64,000 bases of DNA from Rana temporaria (taxonomy: Eukaryota > Chordata > Amphibia > Anura > Ranidae). The stretch is from NCBI RefSeq assembly GCF_905171775.1, contig NC_053494.1:125514856-125578855 (forward strand). The letters run 5' to 3'. This document shows positions 56,528-64,000 of the stretch, in pieces. Below the pieces are notes generated by a model. It worked only from the letters and a program-made list of their open reading frames with translations, did not search any database and was not told the origin of the DNA. Every line of letters begins with the position of its first letter. Within the stretch, counting starts at the first letter, position 1. The position numbers and the translations under genes are program-made.

Positions 56528-57583
56528 ATGTCTGTGCAAGGAGATGACGTGCAGCCCGACCTCAGAGGACCCCCTGCATCAGCCGCAGTCGGTCCCAATG
56601 CAATACCAACTGCTGCAGCACCAAGTTTAATGCCTTTAACCATGCCTTATTATTTTGGGGCCCCCTGGTTCCCACGGTATTCTGGGGAAATTCATACTTT
56701 AAGGGACTTTAAAGAAAAAATTCTGGCTATGTTCAGATTGTACCCTGTATCCTCAGAGCAACAGATGGAGATTCTTCTTGCGCAATTGGAAGGAGCTGCG
56801 CTCAGAGAAGTGAAATCTTGGCCGAGCTCAGAGAGAAAGACCATGGAGCAGATTTTTCAACGTCTCTACACCACCTTTGAACCCAGTACCGTGTCAGAGG
56901 TCAAGATGAGGTTCTTCAGCAAGAGACAGCAATCTGGTGAGTCACTCAGAGACTTTGCATTATCTTTGCAGGAAGCCCTTAGAGCTGTGGTCCAAGTAGA
57001 CCCCCGTGAGGCAGAAAATCAGGACAAAACCCTGAAAGAACAATTTATTGAAGGCGTCCATACAGACAATCTAAAGAGCCAACTAAGAATGTTAGCCGCC
57101 CAACATCCAAGCGCTACCTTCTTAGATTTTAAAGAACTAGCTATCAGCATACTGGGAAAAAGCCCACCAACAGAACCTGTTAGATCTGTTGACGTGCCTG
57201 TATCACAGCTGGTTACCCCTGTAAAGTCTTTACCTATAGTCAGTCAGGCAACCCAAGCTCCAGTTCCTGACGCAGTTGCTGCCTTGACGGAGCAAGTCCG
57301 TTTTCTGACTAAAAGTCTGGAGAAAGTCCACCAAAAATTGGAACAATGGGAGAAACCATTAACGCTAGAGGATGAGAAACCTGTGTCCAGAAGACTCTTC
57401 CCCTCTAATTCTAGAGAGACTTATTCCAGAAATTCTGGCGGACGCCCCCCTGACCACACTAGTACCCCTAAGCGGCCTATCTGCACGTACTGTCACAAAC
57501 CAGGCCATACAGAAGCAACCTGCTGGCAGTTAAACGGGAAACCCCCGAGGCCAAGGACCACCCCTCGGGAGGTAAACCAATAG
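56528..57583 (+). CDS. gag: Gag-like capsid protein of the Gypsy element
   Basis: 351 residues. Gag forms the particle shell and packages the element RNA. Residues about 45-220 form an alpha-helical capsid-type region with the pattern WFPRYSGE...F.....MF, LEGAALREV and QRLYTTFEP, which fits the Gypsy/PNMA-type retrotransposon Gag domain. A coiled-coil-like stretch (ALTEQVRFLTKSLEKVHQKL) follows at about 240-262. A single zinc knuckle CTYCHKPGHTEATC (319-332, CX2CX4HX4C) binds RNA. The ATG at 56528 has A at -3. The stop is TAG at 57581-57583. The zinc knuckle lies just before the proposed frameshift site (57529), so both Gag and Gag-Pol would keep it. Confidence 0.93.
   Translation: MSVQGDDVQPDLRGPPASAAVGPNAIPTAAAPSLMPLTMPYYFGAPWFPRYSGEIHTLRDFKEKILAMFRLYPVSSEQQMEILLAQLEGAALREVKSWPSSERKTMEQIFQRLYTTFEPSTVSEVKMRFFSKRQQSGESLRDFALSLQEALRAVVQVDPREAENQDKTLKEQFIEGVHTDNLKSQLRMLAAQHPSATFLDFKELAISILGKSPPTEPVRSVDVPVSQLVTPVKSLPIVSQATQAPVPDAVAALTEQVRFLTKSLEKVHQKLEQWEKPLTLEDEKPVSRRLFPSNSRETYSRNSGGRPPDHTSTPKRPICTYCHKPGHTEATCWQLNGKPPRPRTTPREVNQ
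57529..57569 (+). promoter_or_regulatory. Putative -1 ribosomal frameshift signal
   Basis: The heptamer GTTAAAC (57529-57535) lies in the gag phase G-TTA-AAC. Eight bases later CCCGAGG (57544-57550) can pair with CCTCGGG (57563-57569) in a 7-bp GC stem with a 12-base loop. The -1 frame is open from here straight into pol. GTTAAAC is a known -1 site in equine arteritis virus. A pseudoknot was not resolved by eye. Confidence 0.75.
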
Positions 57584-57603
57584 GTCCAGAAGATCCCCAC
57601 TGG

Positions 57604-60600
57604 ATGCCAAGATACGTTGGATCCCGTCCTGAAGTGGCACTTCAAATAAATGGAGTCCCTTTTGTTGCCCTAGTTGACACCGGATCCCAAGTCACCACCA
57701 TCCAACAAGCAGCCTTTGAAAAATACTGGGATCAAAATCAGCTTACCCAGCCTCCAGAATCCTGGCTGAGTCTCATAGCCAGTAACGGCAAACCCATACC
57801 AGTCCATGGTTATTGGGAACCTACCATTCAAGTAGGAGGAACTACACTACCTCGACAAGGCCTTATTGTGGTACAAGTCAGAGACAATAACCCTAACCCT
57901 CCAATAGTCCTAGGAATGAATGTCCTCAGGAACTGTTATGTTGAGATGCTAGAAGCCTTGCACCAGTTAGTGCCTACTGCCCCTCCTGATTCTAAGAAGG
58001 TGATCCAACAAACCATCCGTGTACTAAATGCGCAACAGAGATTCACCAACGAAAGAGGAGAAATTTGCTGTGCCCGCATCCGGGATAAGCAACCTGTGAT
58101 CCTCAAACCCAACACCGAAACTCTCTTGTGGTGCCGAGCTGTAGTCGGAATCCAAGGTCAAGACTACCAAGCCCTGGTAGAGCCTGTTGTTTTGGAAGAC
58201 TATCCTCTAGTTAGAGCTGCAAGGAGCCTAGTCACCGTCTCTGAAGGTAAAGTGCCTATACGACTCCTAAACTTGAGTGATAGCAGTGTAACACTATCAA
58301 AACACCTTCCTATTGCACAGCTAATCCAAGTCACTTTTCAAGATGTCATCAGTGTGGCTACAGCTACCACAGAGCAAATTCCCAAGAGACAGAACCCCCA
58401 GGACCAAAATGTAAACACATCCTGGTGGAAAGAACTTCATGTGGGAGATGCTTCCACACCAGCAAACCAAATGGAGGGAGTACTAAAAATTGTGAAGGAG
58501 CTTCACCTTGCCTTCAGTAAGCATTCCACAGACTATGGAGAAGTGGATATCATCAAGCACTCCATTCCTACAGGTTCACACCCACCGATCAAGGAAAGAT
58601 ATCGGCCTATACCACCAACTATGTACCAATCTGTAAAGCAAATGATCCAAGAGATGAAGGACTCCAATGTCATTAGAGACAGCCATAGTCCATGGGCTGC
58701 ACCTCTAGTTCTTGTCCGTAAAAAGGATGGTAACATCAGATTCTGTGTGGATTACAGAAAAATTAACCAAATCACCCACAAGGATGCTTACCCTTTACCA
58801 CGCATAGAGGAATCTTTGACAGCTTTAGGATCTTCAGCCTACTTCTCTACCCTTGATTTAACCAGTGGATACTGGCAAGTACCCATGGCACCTGAAGATC
58901 GTGAGAAGACTGCATTTACCACCCCGATGGGCCTATTTGAGTTCAACCGCATGCCTTTTGGACTCTGCAATGCGCCCGGAACCTTTCAAAGATTAATGGA
59001 GCATTTTTTAGGACACAAAAATTTTGAAACTGTCCTGTTGTACTTAGACGATGTCATCATCTACTCCAAATCTTATGAAGATCACTTGAAACATTTGGCC
59101 GAAGTTTTTCAAATCCTCATTAAACATGGACTCAAAGTCAAACCATCTAAGTGCTATCTACTGAAGACAGAAGTCAAATACTTAGGGCATATTGTAAGCT
59201 CTGAAGGTGTTAAACCGGATCCAGAGAAGATAGCCGCAGTCCGGAATTGGCCTACTCCTACTACAGTGAAAGAAGTGAGGAGCTTTCTCAGTTTCGCAGG
59301 ATACTACAGACGCTTTATTCCTCACTTTGCCCAAATTGCGGGGCCAATACTAGAACTTCTGAGAGGACATCCCAAGAGGTACCAAAAGTCTCCAATACCA
59401 GTTGAATGGAACACAGAAAGAGAAATTGCCTTCCAGCTCCTAAAGAAGAAGTTAACAGAACCACCAATCCTAGGCTATCCAGATTACCAGAAGCCATTTC
59501 ATCTTTACACAGATGCTAGTAAGAAAGGTCTGGGAGCTGTCCTATCGCAGGTACAGGAAGGAAAAGAAAGAGTTATTTCCTACGCTAGTAGATCTCTTAA
59601 AGGTACTGAAAGAAACGACCAAAACTATAGTTCCTTCAAATTGGAATTCCTCGCACTCGTGTGGGCTGTTACAGAAAAATTTAAAGATTACCTTGCCGCA
59701 ACACCATTTGTGGCCTTCACAGATAACAACCCGCTAGCACATCTGAATACCGCCAAGTTGGGAGCATTAGAACAAAGATGGGCCTCACGCCTAGCTAACT
59801 ACGATTTCACCATAAAATACAGAACAGGAAAAGCAAATGAAAATGCGGATGCATTATCCCGTCTGCCTACCCAAGAAGACCCTACTACACAGGAAGATGT
59901 TTGGGAAGAGGTAGAAATGCCAGCTTTTTACAAAAATTTTGCCCAACAAGACATAATCACCATCAAAGGAAGAAAAGTCCTTAATCTTCAACAACAAGTG
60001 GATCCAAGATCCCAAGTGGACAAAGAAAGGTGGATCAAGCTGCAAAATGAAAGCAGAGTGTTGGGAGAACTGCAAGATTTCTTCACCAGCGGAAGAACCC
60101 CTGAAAGAATTCGCAGAAGAAATGCTGATCCAGAATTGTCAAAACTTTGGAGACGCAGAAAACATCTCTTCCTACAGAAGGGCCTACTATTAAGAAGAAC
60201 TTTAGACCCAATTACCTCGGATTGTCTATACCAAATCTTAATACCACGCCGAGATGCAAGAATCATTCTTGAGATGTATCATGATCAATCAGGACACTTT
60301 GGCGTGCAGAAGACAGAAGCCACCATCCGTAGAAGATTCTACTGGATTGGGATGAGAGGAGACATTGAAAAGTGGTGTCGAGAATGTTCCACCTGTGCTG
60401 TTGGAAGAAATGAAAAACATGACCAAAAAGCACCCTTACATCCCATTGTAAGCCAAACACCGCTAGAAATAGTTGCGATTGACCATGTGAAGCTGGAACC
60501 AAGTCGCTCAGGTTACACATACGCCATGACCATCATTGATCATTATACCAAATTTGTTGTAGCCGTACCTGTCAAGGACCTGACTGCTAAAACAACTGCA

Positions 60601-61695
60601 GATGCCTTCTGGAAACATTTCCTATTGCCATATGGATGCCCAGAAAGAATCCTTACAGATCAGGGATCTGCCTTTGAGTCGCAACTCTTCAAAGAACTGT
60701 GTACACTTCACAATTGCCAGAAAATCAGGACCACAGCCTACCACCCTCAAGGCAATGGACTTTGCGAGAAAATGAACCAAACTTTAATTGAGATGTTAAG
60801 AGCAGTACCACCTGCTACAAGAAGTGATTGGCCTACTCTATTGCCTCAATTGATGTACACCTACAATAACACCATTCACTGTTCTACTGGGTATACACCT
60901 TACTATCTCATGTTTGGCCGACAAGGTAAACTACCTGCTGACCATACTTTGGGCGTACAAGTGCCTGATGCAATCAACCCTCTACCAAAGACTGATTGGG
61001 TGAGTGAGCACCAAAGACGTCTAATTGATGCACAAGAAATTGTTCAACATCGCATGGAACGTGCTCATGAAAAGCAACAAAGAGATTATAACCAATCTGC
61101 CAAAGCAGAACCTCTCAAAATTGATGACCATGTATGGTTAAAAAACAACCATCGCACCAGCAAGTTAGATAGCAAATGGGAGAGAGAACCTTACACCATT
61201 ACAGCTATTCTCAATCCAGAGACTGATACTTATGAGATCACCAAAGATAACAAATCACGTGTAGTACATCGCAATCGCCTTAAGTTATGTCTCAAGGAAA
61301 GTACTCAAGAAGAAACTCTTCAAGAAGAAGCTGTCCAAGAGGAAACACAATCCATAGAACCAGAGCCTACAAAACCATCTGATTCAGAGAATCCACTACA
61401 GTCTTTTGGAAAAGCATTATTAGACTCTGATCCTTTACAATGGTTCCTTACACCATGGCTCAATATCTTAGTGCCTGCCAAGACCAATACAACCGCACTT
61501 CAACCAGAGGAGCTATCTCAAGAAGTGTCTACTACAGCTCAAGAGACACCAAGTTCCCTTGAAACAAGGCCTGTAGAAACTCAGCCGCTAAGAAGATCTG
61601 ACAGAACTACAAGAGGACGACCACCTGTCCGTTTGGAGGATTACCTGCACCAGCAGCCGAGAAGTCGACTACCAACTCTGTCATCTCATCGTTGA
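57604..61695 (+). CDS. pol: Pol polyprotein: protease, reverse transcriptase, RNase H, integrase
   Basis: 1363 codons from the first ATG; probably made as Gag-Pol by -1 frameshift at 57529, as the frame is open upstream. Protease: VDTGSQ (D25). Reverse transcriptase: FCVDYRKIN (380-388), LDLTSGYWQV (417-426) and YLDD (480-483). RNase H: D637, E681, D707, D749 in YTDAS, LEFLAL, TDNNPL and NADALS. Integrase: HX4HX29CX2C zinc finger (H893, H898, C928, C931), then the DDE triad D960, D1019, E1055 with the usual 35-residue spacing. A GPY/F-like region (KWEREPYTITAI, about 1191-1202) follows, then a Glu/Thr-rich tail ending RRSDRTTRGRPP. No chromodomain or env was recognised. No stop, frameshift or missing catalytic residue was found, so it looks competent. 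Confidence 0.96.
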   Translation: MPRYVGSRPEVALQINGVPFVALVDTGSQVTTIQQAAFEKYWDQNQLTQPPESWLSLIASNGKPIPVHGYWEPTIQVGGTTLPRQGLIVVQVRDNNPNPPIVLGMNVLRNCYVEMLEALHQLVPTAPPDSKKVIQQTIRVLNAQQRFTNERGEICCARIRDKQPVILKPNTETLLWCRAVVGIQGQDYQALVEPVVLEDYPLVRAARSLVTVSEGKVPIRLLNLSDSSVTLSKHLPIAQLIQVTFQDVISVATATTEQIPKRQNPQDQNVNTSWWKELHVGDASTPANQMEGVLKIVKELHLAFSKHSTDYGEVDIIKHSIPTGSHPPIKERYRPIPPTMYQSVKQMIQEMKDSNVIRDSHSPWAAPLVLVRKKDGNIRFCVDYRKINQITHKDAYPLPRIEESLTALGSSAYFSTLDLTSGYWQVPMAPEDREKTAFTTPMGLFEFNRMPFGLCNAPGTFQRLMEHFLGHKNFETVLLYLDDVIIYSKSYEDHLKHLAEVFQILIKHGLKVKPSKCYLLKTEVKYLGHIVSSEGVKPDPEKIAAVRNWPTPTTVKEVRSFLSFAGYYRRFIPHFAQIAGPILELLRGHPKRYQKSPIPVEWNTEREIAFQLLKKKLTEPPILGYPDYQKPFHLYTDASKKGLGAVLSQVQEGKERVISYASRSLKGTERNDQNYSSFKLEFLALVWAVTEKFKDYLAATPFVAFTDNNPLAHLNTAKLGALEQRWASRLANYDFTIKYRTGKANENADALSRLPTQEDPTTQEDVWEEVEMPAFYKNFAQQDIITIKGRKVLNLQQQVDPRSQVDKERWIKLQNESRVLGELQDFFTSGRTPERIRRRNADPELSKLWRRRKHLFLQKGLLLRRTLDPITSDCLYQILIPRRDARIILEMYHDQSGHFGVQKTEATIRRRFYWIGMRGDIEKWCRECSTCAVGRNEKHDQKAPLHPIVSQTPLEIVAIDHVKLEPSRSGYTYAMTIIDHYTKFVVAVPVKDLTAKTTADAFWKHFLLPYGCPERILTDQGSAFESQLFKELCTLHNCQKIRTTAYHPQGNGLCEKMNQTLIEMLRAVPPATRSDWPTLLPQLMYTYNNTIHCSTGYTPYYLMFGRQGKLPADHTLGVQVPDAINPLPKTDWVSEHQRRLIDAQEIVQHRMERAHEKQQRDYNQSAKAEPLKIDDHVWLKNNHRTSKLDSKWEREPYTITAILNPETDTYEITKDNKSRVVHRNRLKLCLKESTQEETLQEEAVQEETQSIEPEPTKPSDSENPLQSFGKALLDSDPLQWFLTPWLNILVPAKTNTTALQPEELSQEVSTTAQETPSSLETRPVETQPLRRSDRTTRGRPPVRLEDYLHQQPRSRLPTLSSHR

Positions 61696-62221
61696 GTGCA
61701 TCCTTACATCGTCTGGAGTTCCAGAGTGAGAAGAAGACTTACTTGGGATATTATGTTTATTTCCTTTAAAGGACTTTTCAAAAGGACTACATACCTACTG
61801 TTTTGCAACGTTCAAGCCTGTACCCGGAGATAGACTTCCACGTACCTGAGCCTCCGTGATATTCATCTGTTGACATTTTCCTGTACCCAGGGAACGGACT
61901 CATACCCTGTGAGCCTCCTGAGATGTTATTTTTGTTTTCTTTTCTTTTTCCATCTCATCGTGGACTATTCTGGTTTTGCCATACATACCAGTCTTCAGAG
62001 GAAAAACTACACCCCTTTTTGTCACCTTTTGTCACATTTCGTTGTTGCCTGAGATATGTTTGCCTAACCCATTTTACTTGCAGATACAAGAAGTACAAGA
62101 ATGGGGTTATATTGTCATTTCCTATGCATGCATGCTTTTCCCTTTCTCTTATATCTTACAGGAAGACACAACATCGAGTCAAAAGTGTGCCGAGGTCGAC
62201 ACACGTTTTACCATGGGGGTA
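61696..62221 (+). other. 3' untranslated region of the Gypsy element
   Basis: No gene; a frame of 180 codons here runs on into the LTR and has no domain. The end CCATGGGGGTA (62211-62221) is a short purine-containing stretch before the LTR and could serve as polypurine tract. Confidence 0.6.
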
Positions 62222-63109
62222 TGCAGCGTCCCACTCAGGACATGTGGGAACTGCAAAAGTATTACTTCTTTGTCATTGCTATATTGCATGTCATTTTGCA
62301 TTGTATACCTGTGATATCCCTGTTCATAGGCTGGGCAGGTGTGCTTCTTACTTCCCACCACAAGATGGGGATAGCACCACTCTGGGAAATCTATCCCAGC
62401 TCAGGCTTATCTGTGGTTCAGTTGGTCTGTACAGGAAGCAGTGCAGAGGGGAAAGGAGAATGTGAAGGTCAGTCCAGAGAAGGGACACATTTAAACTGCT
62501 AAAATCAAAGGATAAAAGCCACTAATCGGCAGCAAAGACCTTTGAGTATACAGGTGAAGGATTTATTAGCCTCCGGCAACCTCACCCATGTCACTGGATT
62601 CAAAAAGGACCAGACACAAGTAAGCATTATACTGAACCACACCCTGAGTTTAGGCCTACTAAAGCTTATTAGCAGTGGATCAGCAGAATTCCTCTATTTA
62701 CCCAGAGACTGTATTTTACTGGATGTTTGTACTGCAACCAAAACTAGACACAGTAAAAGTTGTGAGTTGTATTCTGCCACTGTCTATCTCATTCTTTAAC
62801 ATTGTTACTACAACTGGTTGTACCACCATTAACGGTACTGGCGTCACGACAAATATCATCAAGGGACCCAGCCGCCACAAGCACTCTAAACACCCCTGTC
62901 ATCACGGGCACCTCAACCACCATCTTGGCTGGCGTTTCCCTATCGCAGAGCGTGCCCCGGAGGATCCTGTGCTGTCTTCCCTTTCACTGTGCGACCGGCC
63001 CAGGGAGGCTTTCTGCTAACCGTGAGTAAACCGATGAACTGTATTATTGCTGTCTCTCATCGGCCCACCGTGCATCTCACGTGTTCCCCTGCGGTTCTGG
63101 CTCATCGCA
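62222..63109 (+). repeat. 3' LTR of the Gypsy element (888 bp)
   Basis: Same length as and apparently identical to 54895-55782. Confidence 0.93.
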
Positions 63110-63113
63110 ATTA

Positions 63114-64000
63114 TGGCAGTAGTTTAGAAAGGATGAGAGTGGGCTTACATCCACTTTAAAGATAAAAGAGGAACTGAAAGAGTGAGAACATTACTCCAGT
63201 AAAACCAGTCTCTCATCCAGGTTGTGCTAGCAGAAAGAAAGTGTCAATACTACTTTGTTGCAATCAAAATGATCTATTTGCAGTGAGTAGGCCAACAAGC
63301 TTGATGGTGCAAAACCGAATTCCCACCTAACCTGCATTAGCCACGGCTCACTAAACTATACAGAGCGTTATTCACAGTGACCGTTATTAGAGCTTTATGA
63401 ATTAAGCCTATTGTCAGACACTTCACTGTTTTGCAGATTCATCCCTAGAATACATTTTTTGCCTTTTTATATTAATTGTAAAAGGTTATTATATTATACA
63501 GTATTATTATACCATATTATGTTGTATTATATTTTTCTGTTATATTATATTTATACACTAAAATAAATGTAATCTTTACACATTATGTCTTTATTGTTTT
63601 TTTTTAACAAAGCATACAAATGAGAATGTGTGATCGATACATTACAAAACATCTATAAAAACCATCCAGGTAATATCGGCAGTAAACGTGCATCGAAACA
63701 ATTTTTTTTCTTGTTTAAATAAATGTAATTTTGATTACCTGTATCTCAAATAGTAAGGAGGCAATATGTCTATAAGCAGCTTTCTGAGTAAACATACCGG
63801 GTTGATGTAATTAAAGCAGTATTTAAAAAGCGACCTCAAATCTTTTCTCTTTTCTAGATCTACGAAATCATGTTTACATTAGGAATAGATACTTTAATAA
63901 AAGATTATTTGTTCAAGATATGAGACTCTCTCTTACTAGCCTAAAGCAGTGATTGCTATAATATTTTTGCATAGCCTTTGACCTACTTTTGAAATTATCC
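63114..64000. other. AT-rich intergenic DNA
   Basis: 63114-63155 finishes the T2-like fragment. The rest is AT-rich with TATTATATTATA stretches near 63480-63550 and a T-run near 63597-63605. No gene recognised. Confidence 0.5.

Larger units (their letters stand above)
54895..63109 (+). mobile_element. Complete Ty3/Gypsy LTR retrotransposon (8215 bp)
   Basis: LTRs at 54895-55782 and 62222-63109 (888 bp each) appear identical by eye. The internal part carries a primer-site candidate, a leader frame, gag (56528-57583) and pol (57604-61695, or from the frameshift site at 57529). All catalytic motifs are intact, no env is visible, and the insertion has an ATTA duplication. It is very probably a recent insertion and possibly still competent. 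Domain order protease - reverse transcriptase - RNase H - integrase identifies it as Ty3/Gypsy (Metaviridae), not Copia. Confidence 0.95.
54891..63113. repeat. 4-bp target duplication ATTA of the Gypsy element
   Basis: ATTA at 54891-54894 and 63110-63113, directly outside the TG...CA ends. Confidence 0.88.

Noticed and set aside
57536..57542. GGGAAAC as frameshift heptamer
   Set aside because: The sequence is a known slippery type but its phase here is GGG-AAA-C, which does not permit the usual tandem -1 slip. GTTAAAC seven bases earlier is in phase.
61923..62465. 180-codon frame after pol, considered as env
   Set aside because: It crosses from the 3' untranslated region into the LTR. It lacks a signal peptide, cysteine pattern or membrane anchor in the right place.

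Overview
This window looks like intergenic DNA from a large, repeat-rich vertebrate genome, most likely an anuran amphibian and probably a true frog (Ranidae). The reasons are the TTAA-flanked MITEs with TTAAAGG-type ends (like the Xenopus T2 family), Penelope-like retroelements with hammerhead-type motifs, Tc1/mariner and hAT MITEs, L1 and L2-type LINE pieces, and two kinds of LTR element. The frog assignment is inference from the repeat types; no database search was possible. I see no convincing host protein-coding exon, tRNA, rRNA or snRNA gene. Nearly all recognisable coding sequence belongs to mobile elements, and most short open frames lie inside palindromic or low-complexity repeats.

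Layout. Positions 1-450 hold the end of a Tc1/mariner element whose transposase start codon is read on the minus strand. From 451 to 14600 there is AT-rich DNA with a GC-rich composite repeat (2055-3050), palindromic MITEs (4568-4949; a Harbinger-like MITE with TAA duplication at 6330-6800), a 52-bp-arm hairpin (6863-7017), a dead L1 reverse transcriptase piece (about 9095-9490, minus), a Penelope-like fragment with a hammerhead-like motif (10617-10642, minus), a GGTCAG cluster (12599-12806) and a CTAT microsatellite. Positions 14607-16618 are a TTCGTA-rich palindromic element split by a clean solo LTR (15330-15955, CTTAA duplication). From 17725 to 25289 come more MITEs, including a three-level nest: a T2-like MITE (23204-25285) holding a second TTAA element and two foldback elements.

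The 26219-29333 segment holds a minisatellite, an L2-type reverse transcriptase fragment, and a 2.4-kb Penelope-like insertion bounded by a 13-bp duplication, with a GIY-YIG endonuclease, a long inverted repeat and a decayed hammerhead motif. An L1 3' end with poly(A) follows (30224-30845). A minus-strand LTR with polypurine tract lies at 34798-35562. From 36400 to 50800 there are further copies of the same MITE families, often nested, including one MITE inserted into its own family member (43270-44846).

The right end is the richest part. A retroelement with a tRNA-Pro-type primer site (51049-54789) has a 1065-bp 5' LTR, no visible pol, a single intact 470-codon frame of unknown function, a polypurine tract and a 3' LTR cut after U3. 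Just beyond it lies a complete, apparently young Ty3/Gypsy element (54895-63109): two 888-bp LTRs that look identical by eye, an ATTA duplication, a zinc-knuckle Gag, and an intact 1363-codon Pol with protease, reverse transcriptase, RNase H and integrase. Gag and Pol overlap in the -1 frame, with a GTTAAAC heptamer in correct phase and a GC stem eight bases downstream, so Pol is probably made by ribosomal frameshifting.
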